This document shows positions 1-8,584 of a stretch of DNA of 64,000 bases, one piece after another. Origin of the DNA: Nocardioides daedukensis. Lineage in GTDB: Bacteria; Actinomycetota; Actinomycetes; Propionibacteriales; Nocardioidaceae. The stretch lies in assembly GCF_013408415.1 (NCBI RefSeq), contig NZ_JACCAA010000001.1, forward strand, positions 2,604,001 to 2,668,000. Reading direction: 5' to 3'. How positions within the stretch are numbered: position 1 is the first letter of the stretch; the number at the start of each line of letters is the position of its first letter. The notes beneath the pieces are model-generated. The model searched no databases. It was given only the letters and a program-made list of their open reading frames with translations, and had not been told where the DNA came from. A program made the translations under genes and the position numbers.

Positions 1-2
1 GT

Positions 3-425
3 GCGACCGAGAACTCCCTGGTCACCGTGGACGGTGGGGTGATCGTCGAGAACAACTACGGCTACACCGGCCCGCAGCGGGTGATGCTCGGCCGGGCGAG
101 CGAGCCCGGCATCGCACGAGTGAACGTCAACGGCGACGACTGCGAGGTCGCCTGGACCAGTGACGTGGTCGCGCCGACCTCGGTGCCGAAGGTCTCCCTG
201 GAGACCGGCCTGCTCTACGTCTATGCGAAGCGGCCGAACCTGTGGGGCGTGAACGCGTGGTACTTCACCGGGATCAACGCCCGCACCGGCAAGACCGTCT
301 TCAGCGTCCGGACCGGGCTCGGCACCCTGTTCAACAACCACTATGCCGCGGTGACGATCGCCCCGGACGGCTCGGCGTTCATCGCGACCCTGGCCGGGAT
401 GGTGCGGGTGCGCGACCGTTCCTGA
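3..425 (+). CDS. 3' end of a beta-propeller-like protein (partial)
   Basis: The reading frame is open from base 3 to the TGA at 423-425, so only the last 140 residues of the gene are present. The visible part alternates short hydrophobic strands with Gly/Asp/Asn turns, and includes GLLYVYAK, INARTGKTVFSVRTG and VTIAPDGSAFIATLAG. Such blocks are typical of PQQ-like or WD-like beta-propeller blades, where the text 'ARTG.. / PDGSAFIAT' recurs. No catalytic residue can be assigned. It may be a secreted or surface propeller, but the N-terminus lies outside the window. The family call is an inference from the strand pattern. Confidence 0.55.
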   Translation, partial: ATENSLVTVDGGVIVENNYGYTGPQRVMLGRASEPGIARVNVNGDDCEVAWTSDVVAPTSVPKVSLETGLLYVYAKRPNLWGVNAWYFTGINARTGKTVFSVRTGLGTLFNNHYAAVTIAPDGSAFIATLAGMVRVRDRS

Positions 426-531
426 GGGTTGGCGGGGCATCGACGGGGTTCTGTGACGGGCGCCACATGCCGACTGGCAGACTCACCGCAGGCACTCATC
501 GCCCACGCCGCTCGCGAGCCAGGAGGAACCG

Positions 532-2064
532 ATGTACCCCGGAGTCCACGCAGCCAAGAACCCAGACAAGCCCGCGCTGATCAAGGCCGACACCGGTGAG
601 GTGGTCACCTATGCGCAGCTCGAGGAGCGGTCGGTCCGACTGGCGCACGTGTTCCACGACGCGGGGCTGCGCAAGGGCGACAACGTGGCGTTGCTCAGCG
701 AGAACAGCCTGCGCTACTACGACGTGTTCTGGGCGACGATGCGCAGCGGGCTCTTCCTGACGGCGGTCAACTTCCACCTCTCGCTCGAGGAGCAGCTCTA
801 CATCCTGCGCGACTGCGGCGCGAAGGTGCTGATCGTCTCGGCCGAGCAGGCCGACGCTGCCCGGGCGATCCTCGAGGAGGTCCCGGACCTCGGCCTGAAG
901 CTGGTCTTCGGCGGTGAGATCGAGGGGTACGACGACTTCGAGGCCGCCCTGGCCGGCGCCTCGGACGTGCCGTTCGAGGTGCAGCCTGCCGGCGCTGACA
1001 TGCTCTACTCGTCCGGGACCACCGGGCGTCCCAAGGCGATCCAGGTGGCGTTGCCCGACCGGCAGATCAGCGAGCCCGGCGACCTGATGGTGGCCGTCTT
1101 CGGCGGCATCTACGGCTTCGACGAGGACACCGTCTATCTCTCCCCGGCACCGCTCTACCACGCGGCCCCGTTGCGTTATGTCGGCATCGTCGGCGCGACC
1201 GGCGGCACCGCGGTGATCATGCCGCGCTTCGATCCCGAGCAGGCGTTGATCAACATCGAGAAGTTCAAGGTCACCCACAGTCAGTGGGTGCCGACGATGT
1301 TCGTCAGGCTGCTCAAGCTGCCCGACGCCGTCCGGGAGAAGTACGACGTCTCCAGCCTCAAGATCGCCATCCACGCGGCCGCGCCGTGCCCGATCGAGGT
1401 CAAGCAGCGGATGATCGCGTGGTGGGGCCCGATCCTGCAGGAGTACTACGCCGCGACCGAGGCTGCCGGTGTCACCCTGATCAACTCCCAGGAGTGGCTC
1501 GAGCGACCGGGCTCGGTCGGCAAGGGCGTCCTGGGCACCGTGCGGATCTGCGACGAGTCGGTCCCGGATCGTCCCGAGCTGCCCGTCGGCGAGACCGGCC
1601 TGGTCTACTTCGAGCGCGACGTGATGCCGTTCAGCTATCACAACGACCCGGAGAAGACCCGCGAGGCGCAGCACCCCGTGCACGACAACTGGGCGACCAC
1701 CGGGGACATCGGGCACCTCGACGAGGACGGCTTCCTCTACCTGACCGACCGCAAGGCGTTCATGATCATCTCCGGCGGGGTGAACATCTATCCGCAGGAG
1801 ACCGAGAACGCGATGACCCTGCACCCGAAGGTCCTCGACGTCGCCGTGATCGGCGTGCCCGACGAGGAGATGGGGGAGCGGGTGCACGCCGTCGTCCAGG
1901 TCGCCCCGGGGCACGAGGGCGGCCCGGCGCTGGCCGACGAGCTGACCGCCTACCTGCGTGAGCGCATCGCGACCTACAAGGTTCCGCGGTCGTTCGCCTT
2001 CGTCGACGAGCTGCCGCGCACCCCCACCGGCAAGCTGCAGAAGCGCAAGTTGCTGGACGCCTGA
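532..2064 (+). CDS. acyl-CoA synthetase (AMP-binding, FadD-like)
   Basis: 510 residues. It activates a carboxylic acid with ATP to an acyl-adenylate and then the CoA thioester. The P-loop signature LYSSGTTGRPKA is at residues 158-169, YAATEAAGV is the adenine-binding A5-like block, GDIGHLDEDGFLYLTDR is the A7/A8 hinge, and the C-terminal lysine lies in RTPTGKLQKRKL. The ATG follows AGGAGG at a normal distance. The next gene encodes a Baeyer-Villiger-type monooxygenase 44 bases downstream, so the pair may degrade a ketone or alicyclic/steroid-type acid. The substrate cannot be read from the sequence. Confidence 0.9.
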   Translation: MYPGVHAAKNPDKPALIKADTGEVVTYAQLEERSVRLAHVFHDAGLRKGDNVALLSENSLRYYDVFWATMRSGLFLTAVNFHLSLEEQLYILRDCGAKVLIVSAEQADAARAILEEVPDLGLKLVFGGEIEGYDDFEAALAGASDVPFEVQPAGADMLYSSGTTGRPKAIQVALPDRQISEPGDLMVAVFGGIYGFDEDTVYLSPAPLYHAAPLRYVGIVGATGGTAVIMPRFDPEQALINIEKFKVTHSQWVPTMFVRLLKLPDAVREKYDVSSLKIAIHAAAPCPIEVKQRMIAWWGPILQEYYAATEAAGVTLINSQEWLERPGSVGKGVLGTVRICDESVPDRPELPVGETGLVYFERDVMPFSYHNDPEKTREAQHPVHDNWATTGDIGHLDEDGFLYLTDRKAFMIISGGVNIYPQETENAMTLHPKVLDVAVIGVPDEEMGERVHAVVQVAPGHEGGPALADELTAYLRERIATYKVPRSFAFVDELPRTPTGKLQKRKLLDA

Positions 2065-2096
2065 ATCTCGGGGTTCCGCAATTGAACTTCATTCAG

Positions 2097-2102
2097 TAGC
2101 CT
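2097..2102 (+). promoter_or_regulatory. -10 hexamer of a probable leaderless promoter
   Basis: TAGCCT fits the actinobacterial TANNNT -10 pattern and ends exactly six bases before the ATG at 2109. That would put transcription initiation at or next to the start codon. The same six-base spacing occurs before purC, the fatty-acid ligase at 37090, purL and the WYL regulator. The -35 is weak (TTCCGC at 2074, 17-bp spacer). It implies that the monooxygenase can be transcribed separately from the ligase upstream. Confidence 0.5.
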
Positions 2103-2108
2103 GTGTTC

Positions 2109-3548
2109 ATGGCCGAACACGTCGACGTCCTCATCATCGGTGCCGGGCTCTCGGGCATCGGCGCAGCCGCGATGCTCACCCGCGAGCAGCCGGGCAAGAG
2201 CTTTGCGATCCTCGAGGGGCGCTCGGCGAGCGGCGGCACCTGGGACCTGTTTCGCTATCCCGGCGTGCGCTCGGACTCGGACATGTACACCCTCGGCTAC
2301 AAGTTCAAGCCGTGGCTGGGGGAGAAGGCGCTGGCCGACGGCGCGTCGATCCTCGACTACGTCCGCGAGACCGCGCGCGAGCACGACATCGACCCGCACA
2401 TCCGCTACGACCACTGGGTGACCGGCGCCGAATGGGACACCGCGAGCAAAACCTGGTCGGTCACCGCGACCGTCGACGGTGAGGAGAAGGTGCTCACCTC
2501 GTCGTTCCTGTGGGCCTGCAGCGGCTACTACGACTACGACCAGGGCTTCACGCCCGACTTCGCCGGCACCGAGGACTTCGCCGGACAGATCGTGCACCCC
2601 CAGCACTGGCCCGAGGACCTCGACCACACCGGCAAGAAGGTGGTCATCATCGGCTCCGGCGCGACCGCGGTCACGCTGGTTCCGGCCCTTGCCGACGAGG
2701 CCGCTCACGTGACCATGCTGCAGCGCTCCCCGACGTACATCCTCTCGCTGCCCTCGCGTGACCCGCTCGCGCTGGGCATGCGCAAGGTGCTGCCCGGCAA
2801 GGCCGCCTATGCCGTGACCCGGCTGAAGAACATCACCCAGGCGAGCGCGCTCTACACGATCAGCCAGAAGCAGCCGAAGCTGGTGCGCAAGGTGATCCGT
2901 CGGCTGACGATGAAGCAGCTGCCGCAGGACTACCCGGTCGACGTGCACTTCAAGCCGACCTACGGCCCGTGGGACCAGCGACTGTGCCTGGTGCCCAACG
3001 GCGACCTGTTCCGCGCGATCCGCAAGGGCCGGGCCGAGGTCGTCACCGACACCATCGAGACCTTCACCGAGAAGGGGCTGCGGCTCGGATCGGGTGCCGA
3101 GCTCGAGGCCGACATCATCATCACCGCGACCGGCCTCAACCTGAAGATCTTCGGGGGAGCCCAGCTCAGCGTCGACGGGGAGAAGCTCGATGCCCCCTCG
3201 ACGATGGCCTACCGCGGGCTGATGCTCAGCGGCGTGCCCAACTTCGCCTACACGATCGGCTACACCAACGCCTCGTGGACGTTGAAGGCCGACCTCGTTG
3301 CCGAGTTCGTCTGCCGGACCCTGGCCCACATGGACGAGGTCGGCGCCAGCGAGGTCGTGCCGGTGCGCGATCCGTCGGTGGGCGAGGAGCCGTTCATGGA
3401 CTTCGAGGCCGGCTATGTGCTGCGCTCGATCGACGAGCTGCCCAAGCAGGGTGACCGCGAACCGTGGAAGCTGAAGCAGAACTGGTTCTATGACGTGCGC
3501 CAGATCCGCAACAGCGACCTGGGCGACGGAGTGCTGCAGTTCACGTGA
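2109..3548 (+). CDS. flavin-containing (Baeyer-Villiger type) monooxygenase
   Basis: 479 residues from ATG 2109; a GTG at 2103 is also in frame, but the -10 at 2097 favours the ATG. It is an FAD/NADPH enzyme inserting one oxygen next to a carbonyl or on a heteroatom. The first Rossmann motif is GAGLSG (11-16). The Baeyer-Villiger fingerprint FxGxxxHxxxW is exact: F157, G159, H163, W167. A second nucleotide motif, IIGSGATAV, follows near residue 180. Length and motifs resemble mycobacterial EthA (about 489 residues). Its likely partner is the acyl-CoA ligase just upstream. The substrate is unknown. Confidence 0.88.
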   Translation: MAEHVDVLIIGAGLSGIGAAAMLTREQPGKSFAILEGRSASGGTWDLFRYPGVRSDSDMYTLGYKFKPWLGEKALADGASILDYVRETAREHDIDPHIRYDHWVTGAEWDTASKTWSVTATVDGEEKVLTSSFLWACSGYYDYDQGFTPDFAGTEDFAGQIVHPQHWPEDLDHTGKKVVIIGSGATAVTLVPALADEAAHVTMLQRSPTYILSLPSRDPLALGMRKVLPGKAAYAVTRLKNITQASALYTISQKQPKLVRKVIRRLTMKQLPQDYPVDVHFKPTYGPWDQRLCLVPNGDLFRAIRKGRAEVVTDTIETFTEKGLRLGSGAELEADIIITATGLNLKIFGGAQLSVDGEKLDAPSTMAYRGLMLSGVPNFAYTIGYTNASWTLKADLVAEFVCRTLAHMDEVGASEVVPVRDPSVGEEPFMDFEAGYVLRSIDELPKQGDREPWKLKQNWFYDVRQIRNSDLGDGVLQFT

Positions 3549-3580
3549 GCTCGATGGGGTGATTCGGTGCCCGGTGCTCT

Positions 3581-3729
3581 AGGCTGGGAACAGCGATCCG
3601 TCCAGTCTTGCCTCGGATCGCCGGCGCGCGGCTCGATTGATTGAGCTGCCTTTCACATGCGTCACCTTCCGGACTTCCGAGTCCGTGATCGTTTGGTGAG
3701 ACACACCAACGGATAGCGAATCTCTCAAC
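3581..3729 (+). promoter_or_regulatory. promoter and long structured 5' leader of the helicase gene
   Basis: TAGGCT at 3581-3586 is the best -10 in the gap and would give a leader of about 135-140 bases. The leader contains three perfect short hairpins: GATCCG/CGGATC (3596-3601 with 3615-3620), CGGACT-TCCG-AGTCCG (3670-3685) and TTGGTG-AGACA-CACCAA (3693-3709). No Shine-Dalgarno sequence precedes the GTG at 3730. Long structured leaders are common on DEAD-box helicase and cold-shock genes, so autoregulation or temperature control is plausible. That role is inferred. Confidence 0.45.
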
Positions 3730-5226
3730 GTGTCTTCTTCTTCCTTTGCCGATCTCGGCGTGCCCGCAAACCTCGCGGCCATCCTCGCCGGACTCGACAT
3801 CACCGTCCCCACGCCGATCCAGGCAGCGACCCTGCCCGACTCCCTCGCGGGTCGCGACGTGCTCGGCCGTGGCCGCACCGGCTCCGGCAAGTCCTATGCG
3901 TTCCTGCTGCCGCTGGTCGCTCGCCTCGACGCCCAGCGTCGTACGCCGCGCAGCAAGGCGCCGCGCGCGCTGATCCTGGCCCCGACCCGTGAGCTGGTCA
4001 ACCAGCTCCTCGAGGCCCTCAAGCCGCTGGCCGCTGCTGCCGGGCTCTCCACCCAGACCGTCTTCGGCGGCGTGGGCCAGAACCCGCAGGTCGCCGGCCT
4101 GCGCAAGGGTGTCGACATCGTCGTCGCCTGCCCCGGTCGTCTCGAGGACCTGATCCAGCAGGGTCACTGCAACCTCGGCGACGTCGAGGTCACCATCCTC
4201 GACGAGGCCGACCACATGGCCGACCTCGGCTTCCTGCCCGCCGTGCGCCGCCTGCTGAAGCAGACCCCGCCCAAGGGTCAGCGCCTGCTCTTCTCGGCCA
4301 CGCTCGACAACGCGATCGACACCCTGGTCAAGCAGTTCCTGCACGACCCGGTGACCCACGAGGCCGACTCGGCGCAGTCGCCGGTCGCCAAGATGAGCCA
4401 CCACGTGCTGCACCTCGATCGTGAGCACCGCGTCCCGGTCCTGGTGGACCTGGCCAGTGCTCCCGGCCGCACGGTGATCTTCACCCGCACCAAGCACGGC
4501 GCCAAGGCGCTCGCCCGCCAGCTCAACAAGAACGGCGTGCCCTCGGTCGACCTGCACGGCAACCTGTCGCAGAACGCCCGCACCCGGAACATGGACGCCT
4601 TCCACAGTGGCAAGGCGACCACCCTGGTGGCGACCGACGTCGCGGCTCGCGGCATCCACGTCGACGACGTCGCACTCGTCGTCCACGCCGACCCGCCGGC
4701 CGAGCACAAGGCCTACCTGCACCGCTCGGGCCGTACCGCCCGCGCCGGTGCCGAGGGCACCGTGGTCACGCTGATGACCAGCGACCAGGTCGGCGACGTC
4801 CGCGCGCTGACCCGCGCGGCCGGCATCAAGCCGACCACCACCCGCATCAATGGCTCTGCCCACCCGATCCTGATCGAGCTCGCCCCCGGTGAGCGGTCGG
4901 CGCCCGGTGGCCTGGTCATCGAGTCCGGCGGCAGCGCGATGGCCTCCGGCGGCTCGCCCAAGAAGAGCGGTGGCGGTGGCGGACGCAACCGTCGTCGCAC
5001 CGGCGGCGGTGCCGGTGGCGGCGCCTCGGCCAACGCTTCGGGTGGCGCGCGCAGCGGCGGCGGTCGCTCACGCAGCGGCTCCGGCTCTGCCTCCACCTCG
5101 GGTGGCGGCAACTCCGGCCAGCGTCGCAGCGGCGGTGGACGACGTACCGGCGCCGGTGCCGGCTCCAGCGGTGGCAACGGCGGCGGCTCGCACAGCGCGG
5201 CGTCGTTCAGCTCCGGTCGTCGCTGA
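3730..5226 (+). CDS. DEAD-box ATP-dependent RNA helicase, RhlE-like
   Basis: 498 residues from GTG; no better start is visible. It unwinds RNA duplexes with ATP, typically in ribosome assembly, RNA decay or cold adaptation. Motifs in order are the Q motif around PTPIQ (27-31), Walker A GRTGSGKS (48-55), DEAD at 158-161, SAT (FSATL, about 190) and motif VI HRSGRTARAG (about 330-340). From about residue 395 the protein is a low-complexity Gly/Ser/Arg tail (RRRTGGG, GGGRSRSGS, GGGRRTG), an RGG-like RNA-binding and condensate-prone extension. A very long hairpin follows the stop codon. Confidence 0.93.
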   Translation: MSSSSFADLGVPANLAAILAGLDITVPTPIQAATLPDSLAGRDVLGRGRTGSGKSYAFLLPLVARLDAQRRTPRSKAPRALILAPTRELVNQLLEALKPLAAAAGLSTQTVFGGVGQNPQVAGLRKGVDIVVACPGRLEDLIQQGHCNLGDVEVTILDEADHMADLGFLPAVRRLLKQTPPKGQRLLFSATLDNAIDTLVKQFLHDPVTHEADSAQSPVAKMSHHVLHLDREHRVPVLVDLASAPGRTVIFTRTKHGAKALARQLNKNGVPSVDLHGNLSQNARTRNMDAFHSGKATTLVATDVAARGIHVDDVALVVHADPPAEHKAYLHRSGRTARAGAEGTVVTLMTSDQVGDVRALTRAAGIKPTTTRINGSAHPILIELAPGERSAPGGLVIESGGSAMASGGSPKKSGGGGGRNRRRTGGGAGGGASANASGGARSGGGRSRSGSGSASTSGGGNSGQRRSGGGRRTGAGAGSSGGNGGGSHSAASFSSGRR

Positions 5227-5241
5227 CCAGAACCCCTTCAT

Positions 5242-5287
5242 GACGTCCTGCGTCCTGGCTGCTTCGGCAGCCGGGCCGCGGGACGTT
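5242..5287 (+). terminator. long UUCG-capped hairpin after the helicase gene
   Basis: Two 21-base arms (5242-5262 and 5267-5287) fold around a TTCG tetraloop. The inner six pairs, GGCTGC/GCAGCC, are perfect. The rest pairs with two T:G wobbles, one internal mismatch and a mismatched outermost pair. There is no T-run after it. It starts 15 bases after the helicase stop, so intrinsic termination, 3'-end protection or attenuation before the DUF5701 gene are all possible. Confidence 0.65.
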
Positions 5288-5411
5288 GTGCATTTCGGCG
5301 ACGACGACGAGCTGCCGCGTCACCAGGTGGTGGAGCCTTGGCCCGCCTCGTGAGGGGAACGATCGGCGCGCGACAGGCGTTGAACTCGCGTCACCGACAA
5401 GAGGAGAGCCC

Positions 5412-6056
5412 TTGACCGACGCATCCCGCATCGAGTTCGACCGACAGACCGAGCGCCTCGTGGAGCTGGGCCTGCCAGCACTCGCCGGCATCTCGGAGGA
5501 AGACCTGCGCGCGCTGGTCGCGCCACTGGCCGATCGCCTGCCGGAGCCTAGTGTGCCGCGTGAGGGACATGCGCCGTTCGTCATCGTCCTCACCCGGGAG
5601 CTGGTCGATCCCTGTGCGGCCGTGCCGCTGCTGCGGCTGATGGGCGCGCGTGGGCTCGGCAGCAAGCCGGGCATCGTCGACCGCAATCACGGCGAGGGCG
5701 ATTTGGCGACGTACCACCCGCTCGAGGAGCTCGGCGTCCCCGAGGCGAAGGCCTACCTGCTGGTCGACGTCGAGCGCGGCGAGGAGTTCTGCGACGTCCG
5801 CCCCGAGGACGCGCTGCCGGTGATCCGGGGCCGCGGCCGCACGCCTCTCACCATCGACGAGGGGATCGCCCTGGTGATGCAGGCGCCGCACCTGCTGGAG
5901 AAGAACAAGTGCTTCATGCTCTCCGGCTCGCGGCGCAGCGACCGACGGGTGCCTGCCCTGTGGATCAGCGAGAACGCGCCCAAGCTCGGCTGGTGCTGGG
6001 ACGGCAACCCGCACACCTGGCTCGGGGTCGCCTCGGCAGGGCAACGGCGTCACTGA
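5412..6056 (+). CDS. DUF5701 family protein
   Basis: 214 residues from TTG 5412, which sits just after GAGGAGAG. In-frame codons further upstream encode unrelated low-quality sequence, so this start is preferred. The conserved text includes PGIVDRNHGEGDL, YLLVDVERGEEF, DVRPEDALPVI and GRGRTPLTIDEGIAL, then KNKCFMLSGSR and APKLGWCWDG.PHTWLG near the end. I recognise this as the actinobacterial DUF5701 pattern, for which I know no biochemical function. No signal peptide or membrane segment is visible. It stands alone between the helicase and the acyl-CoA dehydrogenase. Confidence 0.75.
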   Translation: MTDASRIEFDRQTERLVELGLPALAGISEEDLRALVAPLADRLPEPSVPREGHAPFVIVLTRELVDPCAAVPLLRLMGARGLGSKPGIVDRNHGEGDLATYHPLEELGVPEAKAYLLVDVERGEEFCDVRPEDALPVIRGRGRTPLTIDEGIALVMQAPHLLEKNKCFMLSGSRRSDRRVPALWISENAPKLGWCWDGNPHTWLGVASAGQRRH

Positions 6057-6121
6057 GCGACCCCGTGGAGTCGCCGCCCGAGTCGTGGTCCCGGACCCTC
6101 GATGACTGACATGCTGGGGGG

Positions 6122-7309
6122 ATGACCTCACCGCTCGGCCTGTTCGACACCGACTCGCTCCTCTCCGACGAGGAACGCGCGATCCGCGACACCGTCCGCC
6201 GCTGGGTCGACGAGAAGGCCAGGCCGCACCTGGGGAGCTGGTACGAATCGGCCAGCATCCCCGGTCGTGAGCTCTCCAAGGAGCTCGGTTCCCTGGGTCT
6301 GCTCGGCATGCACCTGGAGGGCTATGGCTGTGCCGGCACCAGCGCCACGGCGTACGGCCTGGCCTGCATGGAGCTCGAGGCGGGTGACTCCGGTTTGCGT
6401 TCGCTGGTCAGTGTCCAGGGGTCGCTGGCGATGTATGCCATCTGGAAGCACGGCTCGCAGGCGCAGAAGCAGGAGTGGCTGCCGCGGATGGCCGCCGGCG
6501 AGGCGATCGGCTGCTTCGGCCTGACCGAGCCCGACTTCGGCTCCGATCCCGGTGGCATGCGCACCCGGGCGCGCAGGTCCGGGACCGGCGAGGAGGCCGA
6601 CTGGATCCTGAACGGCAACAAGATGTGGATCACGAACGGCTCCATCGCCGATGTCGCGGTGATCTGGGCGCGCGCCGACGAGGCTGCCGGCGGCCGGATC
6701 CGCGGATTCGTCGTGCCCACGGACACTCCCGGCTTCAGCGCCCACGAGATCAAGCAGAAGCTGTCCCTGCGTGCCTCGGTGACTGCCGAGCTGGCACTGG
6801 ACGACGTACGTCTGCCGGCATCGGCCGTGCTGCCTGAGGCGGAGGGGCTCTCCGGCCCGTTGTCGTGCCTGACCGAGGCACGGTTTGGGATCATCTTCGG
6901 CGCCCTGGGGGCCGCACGCGACTGCCTGGAGACCGCGCTGCGCTATGCAGGCGAGCGGGAGATCTTCGACAAGCCGCTGGCCGGGTTCCAGCTCACCCAG
7001 GCCAAGCTCGCCGACATGACCCTCGAGCTGGGCAAGGGAATGCTGCTCGCCCTGCACCTGGGCCGGCTCAAGGACTCCGTGGGAATCGCGCCGGCGCAGG
7101 TCAGCCTGGGCAAGCTGAACAGCACCCGCGAGGCGATCGCCATCGCCCGGGAGTGCCGCACCATCCTCGGCGCCGCCGGCATCACCCTGGAGCACCCGGT
7201 GATGCGCCACGCCAACAACCTCGAGTCGGTGCTCACCTACGAGGGGACCTCCGAGGTACACCAACTGGTGATCGGGCAGGCGCTGACCGGGGAATCCGCC
7301 TACCGCTGA
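6122..7309 (+). CDS. gcdH: acyl-CoA dehydrogenase, glutaryl-CoA dehydrogenase type
   Basis: 395 residues. It is an FAD enzyme oxidising an acyl-CoA at the alpha-beta bond; glutaryl-CoA dehydrogenases also decarboxylate to crotonyl-CoA in lysine and aromatic breakdown. The segments SLVSVQGSLAMYAIWKHGS, CFGLTEPDFGSDPGGM and NGNKMWITNGSIADV match that subfamily. The catalytic base is E374 in LTYEGTSEVHQL. Length is normal for the family. No partner gene of lysine degradation is adjacent, so the subfamily is likely but the physiological substrate is less certain. Confidence 0.85.
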   Translation: MTSPLGLFDTDSLLSDEERAIRDTVRRWVDEKARPHLGSWYESASIPGRELSKELGSLGLLGMHLEGYGCAGTSATAYGLACMELEAGDSGLRSLVSVQGSLAMYAIWKHGSQAQKQEWLPRMAAGEAIGCFGLTEPDFGSDPGGMRTRARRSGTGEEADWILNGNKMWITNGSIADVAVIWARADEAAGGRIRGFVVPTDTPGFSAHEIKQKLSLRASVTAELALDDVRLPASAVLPEAEGLSGPLSCLTEARFGIIFGALGAARDCLETALRYAGEREIFDKPLAGFQLTQAKLADMTLELGKGMLLALHLGRLKDSVGIAPAQVSLGKLNSTREAIAIARECRTILGAAGITLEHPVMRHANNLESVLTYEGTSEVHQLVIGQALTGESAYR

Positions 7310-7365
7310 GCCGGACGGTTTCCGGTTGCCCCCACCGGCGTCCGGATAGTGCCAGAATGCGGCAC

Positions 7366-8382
7366 ATGACTGAGACCTCGACTGCGGCAGTGTTCGTCCT
7401 CCTCCACGAGGCAGGTGCTCCGGCCGATGCCCGGGCGCTGGTCAGTGCGCTTCCCGCAGCGTTGTCCGCGACGACCCTTGCGGAGGTCGAGGGGGAGAGC
7501 GCCGAGGCGCTGCGCGGGCGGATCGACGAGGCGGCCGCTGGCCGTCCCGTCATTGTCGCCGCGCACGGTCACGCTGTTCCCGCCCTGGCTGCGGTCGTAC
7601 TGGCCGACCCGGCAGCCTTCGCCGGTGCCGCCTTCGTCAACGGTGCCTTCGAGCCCGTCGAGGGCGCGCCGCTGACCGGGCTGCCGGTCTTCTTCGCGCT
7701 CGGCGAGCAGGACCTCGAGGTCCCGATCCCGGTGCAGAACGTCACCTGGCGCTGGATCATCTCCGAGTCAGGCGCCCCGGTCACCGCGCACCTCGACGAC
7801 GGTGGCCACGGCCCGACCACTCGCACCTGGGCCGAGCTGGTGAAGTGGGCCGAGCACCGCCTGGCGCGGATCGCCGAGAACGGCGTCGGCCAGGTCGGCG
7901 TCGTCGGCCAGGCCGACTGGTCCTTCGGTGAGTTGCCGGTGCGCAACAGCGGCGGTCGCCCGCTGGTGACCTGGTCGGTCCCGCAGCAGCAGTACACCGA
8001 CCAGGCGATGCTGCCGTTCCAGGAGAAGCTCTTCGAGAAGGTCTCAGCACTCGACGGTGTGAAGCTGGGTGACTCGGACTTCGCCGTCCCCGGCGCCCGC
8101 GCCCTGTTGATCGAGAACGGCAGCACCGACACGGCGCGCTACCTCGACGCGGCCTCCGGCGAGTTCGCCCACCTGCACCCTTGGTACGACGGTTCGCTGC
8201 ACGTCGTACTCCCCGCGGACAAGGCCTCCGACGCGATCACGAAGGGCTGGGCCCAGCCGCACATGTGGGCCGGCACCCGCTTCACCGAGGGCTTCGTGCT
8301 GGTCTACGGCCCCCGCAACGACGCCGAGGTCGAGATCGTCGCCGGGATCGTCGACGCGGGTCGGGAGTACGCCGCGGGCTGA
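7366..8382 (+). CDS. alpha/beta-hydrolase-like / luciferase-domain fusion protein
   Basis: 338 residues from ATG 7366; the frame is open upstream through the previous gene but makes no sense there. Residues 1-165 look like a reduced alpha/beta-hydrolase fold (VIVAAHGHAVPALAAV, VFFALGEQDLEVPI, HLDDGGHGPT). The nucleophile elbow reads AHGHA instead of GxSxG, so hydrolase activity is doubtful. The C-terminal half (HPWYDGSLHVVLP, KGWAQPHMWAG, VLVYGPRNDAEVEIV) resembles the 'luciferase domain' of DUF5519-type proteins. The combination is unusual and its function is unknown. Two sets of hairpins follow the stop. Confidence 0.6.
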   Translation: MTETSTAAVFVLLHEAGAPADARALVSALPAALSATTLAEVEGESAEALRGRIDEAAAGRPVIVAAHGHAVPALAAVVLADPAAFAGAAFVNGAFEPVEGAPLTGLPVFFALGEQDLEVPIPVQNVTWRWIISESGAPVTAHLDDGGHGPTTRTWAELVKWAEHRLARIAENGVGQVGVVGQADWSFGELPVRNSGGRPLVTWSVPQQQYTDQAMLPFQEKLFEKVSALDGVKLGDSDFAVPGARALLIENGSTDTARYLDAASGEFAHLHPWYDGSLHVVLPADKASDAITKGWAQPHMWAGTRFTEGFVLVYGPRNDAEVEIVAGIVDAGREYAAG

Positions 8383-8401
8383 CGCCTGCGGCTGTGGCGC
8401 T

Positions 8402-8474
8402 TGCGGCGAGGCGGCGGAGTCACCGGGTACCGGGTTCGCCTGCGGCGAGGCGGCGGAGTCACCGGGTACCGGGT
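8402..8474. repeat. two tandem copies of a 34-bp unit, 39-bp period
   Basis: The 34-base unit beginning TGCGGCGAGGCGGCGGAGTC occurs at 8402-8435 and again, identical, at 8441-8474. It lies in the gap between the convergent fusion-protein and MerR genes. Perfect identity suggests a recent duplication. The second copy supplies the left arm of the hairpin at 8454-8481. Confidence 0.8.
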
Positions 8475-8531
8475 GACTCCGGTGGTTCCCGGGCAAGATC
8501 TCGCCCGGGAAGCGCCAGACTTGCCCGGGAA
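8454..8531. terminator. stacked hairpins between convergent genes
   Basis: A perfect 10-bp stem, CGGAGTCACC/GGTGACTCCG, is at 8454-8463 and 8472-8481. A perfect 9-bp stem, TTCCCGGGC/GCCCGGGAA, is at 8486-8494 and 8503-8511, and a third copy of GCCCGGGAA at 8523-8531 could replace its right arm. These are symmetric, so they could end transcription from both sides. No T-tract is present. Confidence 0.6.
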
Positions 8532-8584
8532 GTTCCGCGAAAAACTGACCGCGAACGTCTTCTGGCCCAGATGGTGGCGCAGGG

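Noticed and set aside
496..1914. Long open frame on the minus strand opposite the acyl-CoA ligase
   Set aside because: It is Arg/Val/Asp-rich text without any family motif and mirrors the codons of a well-supported gene. Many such antisense frames exist here because GC-rich codons avoid stops.
5286..5411. Longer N-terminus for the DUF5701 protein
   Set aside because: The extra 42 residues overlap the hairpin region and have no resemblance to the family. TTG 5412 has a good ribosome site.
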